This document shows, piece after piece, positions 54,435-63,056 of a stretch of DNA of 64,000 bases. The DNA is taken from NCBI RefSeq assembly GCF_028283785.1, contig NZ_JAPWKB010000012.1, positions 62,001-126,000 on the forward strand, in the 5' to 3' direction. Made by a program: the position numbers and the translations under genes. The first letter of the stretch is position 1, and each line of letters starts with the position of its first letter. The stretch is from Paraburkholderia sp. (GTDB lineage: Bacteria; Pseudomonadota; Gammaproteobacteria; Burkholderiales; Burkholderiaceae). The notes under the pieces are model-generated. The model did not search any database, was not told where the DNA came from, and saw nothing but the letters and a program-made list of their open reading frames with translations.

Positions 54435-55193
54435 TTAGCTGAAACTGAGCAGCTGGTTCGCAGCCTGGTCGTTCTTGTCGGCGGATTCGAGGAGCTTCGA
54501 CTGCACCTGGAATTGACGCGCGTTGGTGATCATCGAGACCATCGCCGACACGGGGTTCACGTTGCTGCCTTCAAGTGCGGCCGGAGCCAGCACCACGTTC
54601 TGATCCGCGTCGGCGGGGTTACCGTCGGCGGTATGGAACAGACCGTCGTCGCCACGCTTGAGCGTCGACGGATCCGGATTGACGAGCTTCAGCTGATCGA
54701 CGATCGCCACCGAAGTAGGCGGATCGCCGGGCGTCAGCGCGGTCACGGTGCCGTCCTTGCCGATCGTGACTTCCGCGCCCGGCGGAATCGACAGCGGACC
54801 GCCGTTGCCGATCACCGGCAGGTTGGTCGCCGTCACCAGTTGACCGTTCTGATCGACGTGCAGGTTGCCGGCGCGCGTGTAAGCCTCGTTGCCGTCGGCG
54901 GTTTGCACGGCCAGCCAGCCCGGCCCCTGCACCGCGACGTCGAGCGGGTTGCCGGTCTGCTGGATCGGGCCCGCCGAGTAGTCGGCGCCCGGCGTCGACG
55001 ACAGCACGAACGTACGGGTCGTGTCGTCGTTGACAGAGCTGCCGTCGCCGAATGCCATCGGCACGGCGCGGAACGTCGCGAGTTGCGCGCGAAAGCCCGT
55101 GGTCGATGCGTTCGCGAGGTTGTTCGCGACAACCGCCTGCTGTTCGAGCGCCTGAGCGGCGCCGGACATTGCGGTGTAGATCAGACGGTCCAT
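54435..55193 (-). CDS. flgF: Flagellar proximal rod protein FlgF
   Basis: A 252-residue rod protein starting DRLIYTAMSGAAQALEQQAV, then NNLANASTTGFRAQLATF. The C-terminal helical motif is NPVSAMVSMITNARQFQVQSKLLE. It is between flgE and flgG on the same strand. Confidence 0.95.
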   Translation of the reverse strand: MDRLIYTAMSGAAQALEQQAVVANNLANASTTGFRAQLATFRAVPMAFGDGSSVNDDTTRTFVLSSTPGADYSAGPIQQTGNPLDVAVQGPGWLAVQTADGNEAYTRAGNLHVDQNGQLVTATNLPVIGNGGPLSIPPGAEVTIGKDGTVTALTPGDPPTSVAIVDQLKLVNPDPSTLKRGDDGLFHTADGNPADADQNVVLAPAALEGSNVNPVSAMVSMITNARQFQVQSKLLESADKNDQAANQLLSFS

Positions 55194-55213
55194 GGTGAAG
55201 TCGTCCGGCTAAC

Positions 55214-56722
55214 TTACAGGTTGATCAGCGTCTGATCGACGGCTTGCTGGGTCTTGATCGTCTGCGCGTTCGCCTGGTAATTGCGTTGCGCGGTGATCAG
55301 GTTGACCAGTTCGCTCGTCAGGTCGACGTTCGATTCTTCCACCGCGCCGCCTTGCAGCGTGCCGTGGTTGGTGCTGCCCGGCGCCGAAATCTGCGCGACG
55401 CCCGACGAGGCCGACGCGGCGTATTCGTTGCCGCCGAGGTTGACGAGCCCGTTCTGGTTCGCGAAGTTCGCGAGCGCGACCTGACCGAGCGCCGACGTCT
55501 GACCGTTCGAGTAGTTACCCGTCAGCGTGCCGTCGGTGCCGATCGCGAAGCTGGTCAGCTGACCGGCCGCATAACCGTCCTGCGCGAGGCTGTTGGTGCC
55601 GTCCTTGCTGCCGAACTGGGTCGTGCCCTTGATGTTCAGCGTCATGGTTTGCGGCGTGGCCGAACCGTCGGTGTTCGGGATCGACATCGTGAACGCGTAC
55701 GGCGTCGCCGTTGCGGTCGTGCCGTCCGGGCCGTAGGTCGCGGTCAGGTTGCCCGACGAGTCGAACTTCGCGACGCCGACCAGCGAGGCCGTGCCCGTCG
55801 ACGAACCGGCGTACACGTTCCACTCGCCGCTGGCGGTCTTCGCGTAGTACATGTTGACCTGCTGCGAGCCACCCAGCGAGTCGTACACCGGCACCGATGC
55901 CGAGTAGTTGTACGTGCTCGAGCTGTTCTGGTTGAACGTGGTCTGCACCGGGTTCACCGTGAAGCTGTCGCCGTTGGTCGGCGTGCCGCTGAACGAAATG
56001 GTTTCGCCCGCGCCCAGCTTGATCGCCGAGCCTGCCGCGTAGCTGCCGGTCGACAGCGTCGTGCCACCCGATGCCACCGTGTAGGTTGCCGGCGACGTCG
56101 ACGTATCGAACGACACCGTGTAGCTCTTGGCCACATCGCTCGACGAACCGTCGGTGATGACTGCGCCCGCGCTGGTCAGCGTCGCCGACGTGCCGGTCAC
56201 GCTCGGCGTGCTGTACATCAGCGAGTCTTGCGCGTTCAGGTTCAGGCCGGCGGTGATGGTGGTCGTCGCGGTCGGTGCGATGTTCGCGGTCGGCACCGTC
56301 AGCGGCACGGTTTGCGCCGTGTTGACGACGCCCTTGCTGTCGGCGGCATAGCCCATCAACTGCTCGCCCGAGGTCGTCACGATGTAGCCGTTCTTGTCGA
56401 GCTGGAACTGGCCGTTACGCGAGTAGACCAGCGAGCCGTTGTTCGACAGCTGGAAGAAACCGTTGCCGTTGATCGCGACGTCCAGCGCCTGGTTGGTCGT
56501 GTTGATCGTGCCTTGCGAAAACTGTTGCTGCACGCCGGCGACACGCACGCCGATACCCACTTGCTGGTTCACCGCGGTCGCCACCGAATTGGCGTACATG
56601 TCCGCGAATTGCGCCGTGCCGCCCTTGAAGCCGACGGTGTTGGCATTGGCAATGTTGTTGCCGATCACGTCGAGATCGCTCGACGAAGCGGACAGGCCGC
56701 TCAAACCTTGCTGGTAACCCAT
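55214..56722 (-). CDS. flgE: Flagellar hook protein FlgE
   Basis: A 502-residue hook subunit, secreted by the flagellar system. Conserved ends are GYQQGLSGLSASSSDLDVIG with NNIANANTVGFKG and the C-terminal ESNVDLTSELVNLITAQRNYQANAQTIKTQ. The central hypervariable domain holds a Ser/Thr-rich module (about residues 199-260, ending NGDSFTVNP) like those of FlgK and FlgL. It follows flgD. Confidence 0.95.
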   Translation of the reverse strand: MGYQQGLSGLSASSSDLDVIGNNIANANTVGFKGGTAQFADMYANSVATAVNQQVGIGVRVAGVQQQFSQGTINTTNQALDVAINGNGFFQLSNNGSLVYSRNGQFQLDKNGYIVTTSGEQLMGYAADSKGVVNTAQTVPLTVPTANIAPTATTTITAGLNLNAQDSLMYSTPSVTGTSATLTSAGAVITDGSSSDVAKSYTVSFDTSTSPATYTVASGGTTLSTGSYAAGSAIKLGAGETISFSGTPTNGDSFTVNPVQTTFNQNSSSTYNYSASVPVYDSLGGSQQVNMYYAKTASGEWNVYAGSSTGTASLVGVAKFDSSGNLTATYGPDGTTATATPYAFTMSIPNTDGSATPQTMTLNIKGTTQFGSKDGTNSLAQDGYAAGQLTSFAIGTDGTLTGNYSNGQTSALGQVALANFANQNGLVNLGGNEYAASASSGVAQISAPGSTNHGTLQGGAVEESNVDLTSELVNLITAQRNYQANAQTIKTQQAVDQTLINL

Positions 56723-56765
56723 GACGGTCTCCGTATCCGAAAATGCTTAACTGTCTTGATACAAC

Positions 56766-57500
56766 TTAGAGAATGGCCGACACGCTGGTCAGGCCGACGG
56801 TCGTTCCGTTCGACAACGACAGGCCCGGTGTGCCGTCGGTCTGCTGAATTACGCTTTGGACCTTCGCACCTGCAAGCGTCGTCGCCGTTGCCTGCTGGCC
56901 GTTGATCGTGCCGACTGCGCTGATCGAATACGTGCCGTCGGCGAGCGTGTTGCCTTGCGAGTCCGTCGGGGTCCAGCCGGACACGGGGATCACACCGGCC
57001 GACTGCTTGCCGAGGTCCAGCGTGTTGACGATCTGGCCGGCCGAGTTCTTCACGACGACCTGCAGGTCGCTGACCGCGTTCGCGAGGTTCACGCCGAACG
57101 CGCTCGATGCGCCGCTTGCGACCGTCAGCGAGCTTCCCGGCGCGAGCACCGTCGAGCCGATCAACAGCGCGGCTTGCGGCTGCTGACCCGCCGACAGTTG
57201 CGTCGACAGCGAAGACAACGTCGTGTTGAGCTGGCTGATGCCCGACACGGTGTTGATCTGCGCCAGCTGCGACGTCATCTGCGAGCTGTCCATCGGGTTG
57301 GTCGGATCCTGGTTCTTCATCTGTGCGACGAGGAGTTGCAGGAAGGTCTGCTGCATGTCCGTCGCGGACGTACCCGACGACGAGGACGACGACGATGTGC
57401 TGCTCGAACTGCTCGACGTCTTGTTCGAGCCGTTCATCGTATCCAGCAGCGTTTGCGACACGGTCGTGCCGCTGCTGCCGATGGTGGTATTGGTGGTCAA
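56766..57500 (-). CDS. flgD: Flagellar hook assembly scaffold protein FlgD
   Basis: A 244-residue hook cap. The N-terminal Ser-rich stretch (about 20-45) is followed by MQQTFLQLLVAQMKNQDPTNPMDSSQMTSQLAQINTVSGI, the classic FlgD signature, then a two-lobed domain. It follows flgC by 11 bases. Confidence 0.95.
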   Translation of the reverse strand: MTTNTTIGSSGTTVSQTLLDTMNGSNKTSSSSSSTSSSSSSSGTSATDMQQTFLQLLVAQMKNQDPTNPMDSSQMTSQLAQINTVSGISQLNTTLSSLSTQLSAGQQPQAALLIGSTVLAPGSSLTVASGASSAFGVNLANAVSDLQVVVKNSAGQIVNTLDLGKQSAGVIPVSGWTPTDSQGNTLADGTYSISAVGTINGQQATATTLAGAKVQSVIQQTDGTPGLSLSNGTTVGLTSVSAIL

Positions 57501-57511
57501 GGAAATGCTCC

Positions 57512-57937
57512 TCAGGTTCCGATCGTAAGCGTCTTCAGCATCAGGGTTTTAGCGGTGTTCAAGGTTTCGACGTTCGCCTGATACGAGCGCGACGCCGAGA
57601 TCATGTTCACCATTTCCTGCACTGGATCGACGTTGGGCAGCGTGACGTAACCGTCGGAGTTCGCTGCCGGGTTGCTGGGGTCGTAGGCGGTCTTCATCGG
57701 GGTCGGGTCATCGACCACGCCGGTCACCTGCACGCCGCCGACCTGCTGGCCCGAGCCGCTGCGTGCGCCGCCGAGCGGGCTCACCGCGAACACGACCTGC
57801 TTCGCCTTGTACGGCTGGCCGTCCGGGCCGGTCGTACTGTCCGCGTTGGCGAGGTTCGACGCCGTCACGTTGAGCCGCTGCGACTGTGCCGACAGCGCGG
57901 AACCGGCGACACCAAAAATATTCATCAGGGATGGCAT
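57512..57937 (-). CDS. flgC: Flagellar proximal rod protein FlgC
   Basis: A 141-residue rod protein. [29 protein letters not shown] and [27 protein letters not shown] are diagnostic. It follows flgB by 61 bases. Confidence 0.96.
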   Translation of the reverse strand: MPSLMNIFGVAGSALSAQSQRLNVTASNLANADSTTGPDGQPYKAKQVVFAVSPLGGARSGSGQQVGGVQVTGVVDDPTPMKTAYDPSNPAANSDGYVTLPNVDPVQEMVNMISASRSYQANVETLNTAKTLMLKTLTIGT

Positions 57938-57998
57938 GTTTCCCGACCTCTCCTGCCGGGCACGCCGGCTAAAAAAATAAATCCCGTAGCGATTGTTC

Positions 57999-58478
57999 TT
58001 ACGAGCCCGACTGGATCGCCGAGAGCATCGTCTTGATCTGGTTCGACAGCACGGTCATTCCGGATTCGAAATGCAGCGTGTTGTCGGCGAACTGAACCCG
58101 TTCCGAGTCCAGATCGACGGTATTGCCGTCGAGCGCCGGTTGGGTCGGGTTGCGGTACTTCAAATTGCCGTAATCGTCGGACGTGCCGCCGGTCGCGGTC
58201 AGCGTCTGTTTGCCGGTCATATGCCCCGGCTCCGTCGAGACCATCGACATGCCGCTCGTCACGCCGGCCGGCTGCGTCATCGCGAGCGTGGCGCTATTGG
58301 ATGCGCCGGTCGACTTCTTCAGCGCGCCCGCGAGCGACGACGAGAAGTCGACGTCACGCGCCTTGTAGCCGGGCGTATCGGCATTGGCGATGTTCGACGA
58401 CAGCAGTTCCTGGCGGTAGGCGCGTACATCCAGTGCCTGGCGGCCAAAGGCGAATTCGGCATCGAGTTTGTCCAGCAT
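57999..58478 (-). CDS. flgB: Flagellar proximal rod protein FlgB
   Basis: A 159-residue rod protein; ATG 58478 follows CCGGAGATTCGA and starts [24 protein letters not shown]. The conserved [21 protein letters not shown] and the C-terminal [16 protein letters not shown] support the call. It is the first gene of flgBCDEFGHIJ and diverges from flgA with 216 bases between. Those bases hold no obvious sigma-28 site, as expected for an earlier gene class. Confidence 0.95.
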   Translation of the reverse strand: MLDKLDAEFAFGRQALDVRAYRQELLSSNIANADTPGYKARDVDFSSSLAGALKKSTGASNSATLAMTQPAGVTSGMSMVSTEPGHMTGKQTLTATGGTSDDYGNLKYRNPTQPALDGNTVDLDSERVQFADNTLHFESGMTVLSNQIKTMLSAIQSGS

Positions 58479-58694
58479 TCGAATCTCCGGAGGGTTTCCC
58501 GAGGCTTGCGGCCCGCTTCCACCTGGAAGCTGCGTCGGTCGCAAGACCTTTTTGCATGAGGAGAATCTTAGAGGCGCAACGCAAGCAGCAATCGGACGAA
58601 TAGCCGGGAAAGGGTGCCTCTATTCAACGTTTGCTTGACCGCGCGTCTCTCTAGAATGCAATCCCGTACTGACTGGTTTGATGGAGGACGCACG

Positions 58695-60224
58695 ATGGAA
58701 CGACCCGCATTCACGAAGACGCAGCGCGTTGCCCGCGCTACGCCGGCGAATGCCGTGGGCGCCCGTGCGGCGCGCCGGCTGGCGTCATGGGCCGGACTGG
58801 GCATGTGGGCGATGGCGAGCGCGGCGTTGCAGCCGGTCGCCGCGTCCGCACAGGAAAGCGGCGGGCCGATCATGATTGCCGGCCCGAACGAGAAGAACCC
58901 TGCCGAGCTTCAGGCGATGGCGGGCAAGCTTGCAGAAGGCACGTCCGGCTCAGGCAATGCGGCGAACGCCGGCGCGCGCGCAAATGCGGCGATTGCCGCT
59001 GCGGCCGCGCCCGGTGGCGCGCTCGCGCCGTCGATGAACACGGCTCCGAACCGCAATAGCGACGCGTTCGCGCGCGCCGCCCACACCGACGGCGCGATCG
59101 TGATTGCAGGCGCCGGCGACTCGCCGGTCGCGCAATCGCCCGCGATGATCCGCACCAGTTACCGTCCCGACGCGAACGGCGTCGTGACGATTCCGCCCGC
59201 GAGCGCGGCGGTCAATTCAGGCTACGGCGTCCCCGCGACGGCGAATCGACCCGCCCGCAACGTGACGCCCGTGATCGTCGCGCCGCCGACCCAGGCCGCG
59301 ACGCGCGGCAATATGGCGGTGCGCGAAGTGTCGGTGAATCCGCCTGCGATTGCGGGACAAGACGCGCAAGCCCAAACCGCTAACGGCTTCGACAGCCTGG
59401 CGTCCCGCGGCGAACCGCCGCAGTTCGGCGCGAACGGCAAGCAGCTCGCGCGGCCGGTCGCCGCGAATATCGTCAAGGTGAGCCTCGGCCCGTCGACGCT
59501 GCCCGGCGTGCCGACCGCAACCCGTCAAAATCTTCAGGCCGCGCGCAACACGCCGTCGGCGGTTGCGCCGGCGCAAGCCGCGCAACCGCCGGTTCCCGCC
59601 GGTCAACAGGACGGCGAGTCGATCCGCGCCGCCGCACTGGGGTTCCTGCAACAGCAAACGGCGGGCTTGCCCGGCAAGGTGAGCCTGACGGTCGCGCCCG
59701 CGTTTCCGCGCGGTCTTGCCGCTTGCGACGCGCTGCAACCGTTCATGCCGACCGGCGCGCGCCTGTGGGGCCGCATTACCGTCGGCGTGCGCTGTGTCGG
59801 CGCCAGGCCGTGGACGCTGTATCTGCAAGCTCGCGTGTCGATCAACGCGACCTACTATCTGTCCGCGCGTCAGATGGCGCCGGGCGAAACGCTCAGCGTC
59901 GCCGATCTGGTCGCCCGCGACGGCGACCTGACCGGCTTGCCGCAAGCGATCGTCACCGATCCGTCGCAAGTGATCGGCTCGGTCACGCTGATGCGCGTAC
60001 CGGCCGGCGTGCCGCTGCGCCAGGACATGATGCGCAGCGCATCGGCGGTGATCATCGGTCAGACGGTCAAGGTGGTCGCGGCAGGACAAGGTTTTTCGAT
60101 TTCGTCCGAAGGCAGCGCGATGAACAACGCGGCGCCGGGTCAGCAGGTGCGCGTCAAAACCACCGCCGGACAGATCGTCACCGGTATCGTCAAGGATGGC
60201 GGCACGGTCGAACTGGCGATGTAA
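58695..60224 (+). CDS. flgA: Flagellar P-ring assembly chaperone FlgA with a long N-terminal extension
   Basis: A 509-residue protein from ATG 58695 (GGAGG upstream). A membrane/signal stretch is near residues 27-53 (ASWAGLGMWAMASAALQPV). Residues about 55-310 are an Ala/Pro/Asn-rich, low-complexity region. Only the last 200 residues form the FlgA fold: ACDALQPFMPTGARLWGRI, LSARQMAPGETLSVADLVARDGDL, and SAF-type DDMMRSASAVIIGQTVKVVAAGQGFSISSE. Usual FlgA length is near 220-240 residues, so the extension more than doubles it. It opens the plus-strand unit before flgM. Confidence 0.88.
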   Translation: MERPAFTKTQRVARATPANAVGARAARRLASWAGLGMWAMASAALQPVAASAQESGGPIMIAGPNEKNPAELQAMAGKLAEGTSGSGNAANAGARANAAIAAAAAPGGALAPSMNTAPNRNSDAFARAAHTDGAIVIAGAGDSPVAQSPAMIRTSYRPDANGVVTIPPASAAVNSGYGVPATANRPARNVTPVIVAPPTQAATRGNMAVREVSVNPPAIAGQDAQAQTANGFDSLASRGEPPQFGANGKQLARPVAANIVKVSLGPSTLPGVPTATRQNLQAARNTPSAVAPAQAAQPPVPAGQQDGESIRAAALGFLQQQTAGLPGKVSLTVAPAFPRGLAACDALQPFMPTGARLWGRITVGVRCVGARPWTLYLQARVSINATYYLSARQMAPGETLSVADLVARDGDLTGLPQAIVTDPSQVIGSVTLMRVPAGVPLRQDMMRSASAVIIGQTVKVVAAGQGFSISSEGSAMNNAAPGQQVRVKTTAGQIVTGIVKDGGTVELAM

Positions 60225-60412
60225 GCGACGCTGCGAACGCACGAGAAAAGCGGTCCGCGACGACGTCGAAAGCGGGCTGATTTTGCGCACTGACGGGGGC
60301 TTCGGATACGGCCCCGGTTAGCCCGCGCGCAATCAGGCAAATCGGGCCGGTACGCCGGTCCGGCGAGGGTTTGAAGAGAGGTGTAACGAACTGTTTCACG
60401 CTGTGATTCCGC

Positions 60413-60440
60413 TAAAGTTTTGATTTTCCCGTGCCGTTAT
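60413..60440 (+). promoter_or_regulatory. Sigma-28 promoter of flgMN
   Basis: TAAAGTTT (60413-60420), then GCCGTTAT (60433-60440), so TAAA-N16-GCCGTTAT. The full -35 TAAAGTTT matches consensus. AAGGAT follows immediately and may be the site for a GTG 60454 start. Confidence 0.75.
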
Positions 60441-60468
60441 AAGGATCAAATCAGTGAGGAACAGCATC

Positions 60469-60819
60469 GTGAAAGTAGATTCCAGCATCAACACCAGCCT
60501 GCCGACGCTTACGGACGGCGTGTCCCGTTCGCAGCAGAACGACACGACCGCAGCAGCGGCCGGCAATGCAAACGCGACGGCAACGTCGCAAACCTCGTCC
60601 GCAGGTCAGGGCGATGCGAGCGTGAATCTGTCGGGACTGTCGCAGAATCTGCGCGGCCTCGCGGCATCGGGCTCGGCCGATATCGACACGGCGAATGTCG
60701 ATGCGATCAAGGCGGCCATTCGTAACGGCACGCTGCAGATCGATTCGGGCAAGATCGCCGACGGCGTGCTGGATACCGCACGCGGCCTGCTGTCGACCCA
60801 AACCCCGCCGTCCAACTAA
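60469..60819 (+). CDS. flgM: Anti-sigma-28 factor FlgM
   Basis: A 116-residue protein that holds FliA inactive until the hook is done, when it is exported. The C-terminal NVDAIKAAIRNGTLQIDSGKIADGVLDTARGLL is the FliA-binding signature. The start is taken as GTG 60469 (KVDSSINTS), with GAGGAACAGC upstream; GTG 60454 is an alternative. The N-terminal half is disordered. It lies beyond flgA with its own sigma-28 promoter, which makes an autoregulatory loop. Confidence 0.92.
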   Translation: MKVDSSINTSLPTLTDGVSRSQQNDTTAAAAGNANATATSQTSSAGQGDASVNLSGLSQNLRGLAASGSADIDTANVDAIKAAIRNGTLQIDSGKIADGVLDTARGLLSTQTPPSN

Positions 60820-60906
60820 GGCGACGTACCGGTGATCGGTGCGGCGCAGGGCGGCATCCGAGAACCTGGGCTCGTGCAAACGAGCCGGCGTGTTTAGCGA
60901 GTTGTG

Positions 60907-61353
60907 ATGAAAGACGCCCTGTTAGCCACTGTGATCGACGAATATTCGACCGTCGAAGCTTTTGCCTCCATTCTTGCGCTCGAAACCCGCGCGCTCACGG
61001 CCTTGTCGCCGATGGAGCAATTGCCGCCAATCGTCGAAAAGAAGACTGAACTGATCGGCGTTCTCGCGCGACTCGAACGCGCACGCGACGAACAGCTCGG
61101 CGCGATGGGTTTCCCCGCCGGATGGCCCGGCATGGAGCTCGCGGCGAGTACCGATACGCGGCTGGCCGAACAATGGTCGCTGCTGCAAAAGGCCGCCGAA
61201 CGCGCGCGCCGCTTCAACACCAACAACGGCGAACTGATCCGCACGCGAATGGAATACAACCAGCGTGCGTTGACCGCGCTGCAGGTGGCCGTGCCGAAGA
61301 AGGCCGGGTTCTACGGCCCGGACGGCCGGATGCCCGCGCATGGCGGGCTGTGA
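60907..61353 (+). CDS. flgN: Flagellar export chaperone FlgN
   Basis: A 148-residue helical chaperone for FlgK and FlgL. The N-terminal LLATVIDEYSTVEAFASILALE, then TALSPMEQLPPIVEKKTELI, and a C-terminal NNGELIRTRMEYNQRALTAL match FlgN. It is cotranscribed with flgM and ended by a terminator at 61379. ATG 60907 rather than GTG 60904 is chosen. Confidence 0.9.
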   Translation: MKDALLATVIDEYSTVEAFASILALETRALTALSPMEQLPPIVEKKTELIGVLARLERARDEQLGAMGFPAGWPGMELAASTDTRLAEQWSLLQKAAERARRFNTNNGELIRTRMEYNQRALTALQVAVPKKAGFYGPDGRMPAHGGL

Positions 61354-61378
61354 CGGTCCAGGTTTGACCGTAGTGAAA

Positions 61379-61408
61379 GAAAGGCTCGTCGATGACGGGC
61401 CTTTTTTG
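61379..61408 (+). terminator. Rho-independent terminator after flgN
   Basis: AAAGGC-CGTC and GACG-GCCTTT pair around GAT with one unpaired base on each arm, then TTTTTT. It closes the flgMN unit. Confidence 0.8.
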
Positions 61409-61568
61409 TTTTGGGAAGCGGGTTTGGAAACGGCGGCGGTGTGTCCGTGCCTCCGTGCCTATGTCGTCCGGCCGACTTGGCCGCGCAAAGCATCTCCACG
61501 TCCAATGAGCAGCAGTGCGCGAGGCTTTCCCGCGCGTTTCGCTGCCGCACGAATCTTGTGTATTCGTG

Positions 61569-61576
61569 TGTATAAT
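61569..61576 (+). promoter_or_regulatory. Promoter -10 element of hicAB
   Basis: A perfect TATAAT (61571-61576) preceded by GTGTG, as an extended -10. It lies 14 bases before the hicA ATG. I see no strong -35. Confidence 0.45.
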
Positions 61577-61589
61577 CAGGACGTGAAAA

Positions 61590-61772
61590 ATGAAAAGTAC
61601 CGACATCATCCGGATGCTTGAAACCGACGGCTGGACCTTGCTGCGCACCGTCGGCAGCCACCATCATTTTCGTCACCGGATCAAGCCGGGCCTCGTGACG
61701 GTGCCGCATCCGAAAAAAGACATTCCCACCGGCACACTCAACAGCATCCTGAAGCAGGCGAGGTTGAAATGA
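61590..61772 (+). CDS. hicA: HicA family toxin (mRNA interferase)
   Basis: A 60-residue protein with the HicA double-stranded-RNA-binding-like fold. KSTDIIRMLETDGWTLLRTVGSHHHFRH holds the conserved catalytic histidine in GSHHHF; VPHPKKDIPTGTLNSILKQA completes the fold. Such toxins cut mRNA in stress and are neutralised by HicB. AGGACG is upstream of ATG. It overlaps hicB by four bases. The pair lies between flagellar genes flgN and fliA, so it looks inserted into that locus. Confidence 0.93.
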   Translation: MKSTDIIRMLETDGWTLLRTVGSHHHFRHRIKPGLVTVPHPKKDIPTGTLNSILKQARLK

Positions 61773-62179
61773 AAAACATCATCTATCCGATCGCGATCGA
61801 ACCGGGCGATGACCACCAGGCGTGGGGTGTCGTCGTGCCGGATATTCCCGGCTGCTTTTCAGCGGGCGATTCGTTCGAGGACGCGTTCGTCAACGCGAAA
61901 GAAGCCATCGAATCGCATCTCGACACATTGTTCGACGAAGGCTTGCCCTTGCCGGCAAAGCGTCCGCTTGCCGGGCATCGCGCCAATCCGGACTACGCCG
62001 GCTGGGTCTGGGGATTCGTCGCGGTGCGCGACATCGTGGCGTTGAAGAAGGCGGTGCGGATCAATATCTCGCTGCCCGAAGTGCTGCTCACCGACATCGA
62101 CGAATACGCCAAGGCGCGCGGCATGACGCGCTCCGCATTTCTCGCGCTCGCGGCCGAACACGAAATGGCCGCCGCGTAG
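61769..62179 (+). CDS. hicB: HicB family antitoxin
   Basis: A 136-residue antitoxin. Residues 1 to about 70 are the HicB RNase-H-like domain (GVVVPDIPGCFSAGDSFEDA, then FVNAKEAIESHLDTLFDEG), and the C-terminal part (RINISLPEVLLTDIDEYAKARGMTRSAFLALAAEH) is a ribbon-helix-helix DNA-binding type. It is coupled to hicA by an ATGA overlap and probably represses the shared promoter. Confidence 0.93.
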   Translation: MKNIIYPIAIEPGDDHQAWGVVVPDIPGCFSAGDSFEDAFVNAKEAIESHLDTLFDEGLPLPAKRPLAGHRANPDYAGWVWGFVAVRDIVALKKAVRINISLPEVLLTDIDEYAKARGMTRSAFLALAAEHEMAAA

Positions 62180-62233
62180 GCATCACCGCAACATTGCCGC
62201 GCCAAAGCGCAAGCCGCAGCCGTAAACGTCGAA

Positions 62234-62254
62234 TGGGCCGCTGTCCGCGGCCCA
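62234..62254 (-). terminator. Hairpin downstream of fliA
   Basis: TGGGCCGC and GCGGCCCA pair across TGTCC, 44 bases beyond the fliA stop and after hicB on the other strand. No T-run follows on either strand, so its terminator role is weak. Confidence 0.35.
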
Positions 62255-62297
62255 CCCGATTTCACACCGTCGACAACCGTGTCTTTCGCGTTGCCGC

Positions 62298-63029
62298 TCA
62301 AGCCTCAGTCGCCGCCCACGCCATCTCGCGCAAGCGCGTACGCAAGCGTGCAACGGCCTGGCTGTGCAACTGGCACACGCGCGATTCCGACACTTCCATC
62401 ACCGCGCCGATCTCGCGCAGATTCATCCCGCGCTCGTAGTACAGCGACATCAGCAGCTTCTCGCGATCCGGCAGACGGTCGATCGCTTCGACCAGCGCCG
62501 CACGCAGACTGTCGTCCAGCAGCGCCGACAACGGATCCGAATGATCGACGCAGTAGCGGTCGAGGAACGGCTCGTCGTCCGCGGAACGATCGAAGTCTTC
62601 GTAGTAGATCAGCTGGCTGCCGTGCAGATCCTGCAGCATCGACTGATACTCGTCGAGCGGCATCTTCAGATGATCGGCGATCTCGGTCTCGGACGCCGAG
62701 CGGCCCAGACTCTGTTCGACCTTCTGCACCGCCGATTCGACCTCGCGCGACGTGCGTCGCAAGCTACGCGGCAACCAGTCGTTGCTGCGCAGTTCGTCGA
62801 GCATCGCGCCGCGAATCCGCTGGCTCGCGTACGTCTCGAATTGCGCGCCCTGATCTTCCTTGTAGCGGCTGGCCGCATCGAGCAGACCGATCATGCCGGC
62901 CTGGATCAGGTCATCGAGATCGACGCTGGCAGGCATCTTCGCGACGAGCTGGAGGCCGAGACGCCGGACGAGCGGTGCGTATTTCGTCAGGACTTCGGCT
63001 TGGGAGATTTTTCCCTGAGCGTTGTACAT
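62298..63029 (-). CDS. fliA: Flagellar sigma factor FliA (sigma-28)
   Basis: A 243-residue sigma factor. ATG 63029 follows AAGGGGTAC; the frame opens at 63056. Region 2 includes PLVRRLGLQLVAKMPASVDLDDLIQAGMIGLLDAASRYKE, and AQFETYASQRIRGAMLDELRSNDW. Region 4 has LMSLYYERGMNLREIGAVMEVSESRVCQLHSQAVARLRTRL. It should read the four sigma-28-type promoters noted in this window and is held by FlgM. It follows flhG on the minus strand. Confidence 0.97.
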   Translation of the reverse strand: MYNAQGKISQAEVLTKYAPLVRRLGLQLVAKMPASVDLDDLIQAGMIGLLDAASRYKEDQGAQFETYASQRIRGAMLDELRSNDWLPRSLRRTSREVESAVQKVEQSLGRSASETEIADHLKMPLDEYQSMLQDLHGSQLIYYEDFDRSADDEPFLDRYCVDHSDPLSALLDDSLRAALVEAIDRLPDREKLLMSLYYERGMNLREIGAVMEVSESRVCQLHSQAVARLRTRLREMAWAATEA

Positions 63030-63056
63030 CATGTACCCCTTGTCTTCGCACGCCAC

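Noticed and set aside
58479..58694. Promoters between flgB and flgA, such as TTGACC with TGCAAT 16 bases downstream on the plus strand.
   Set aside because: The hexamers are too weak to support a call from sequence alone.
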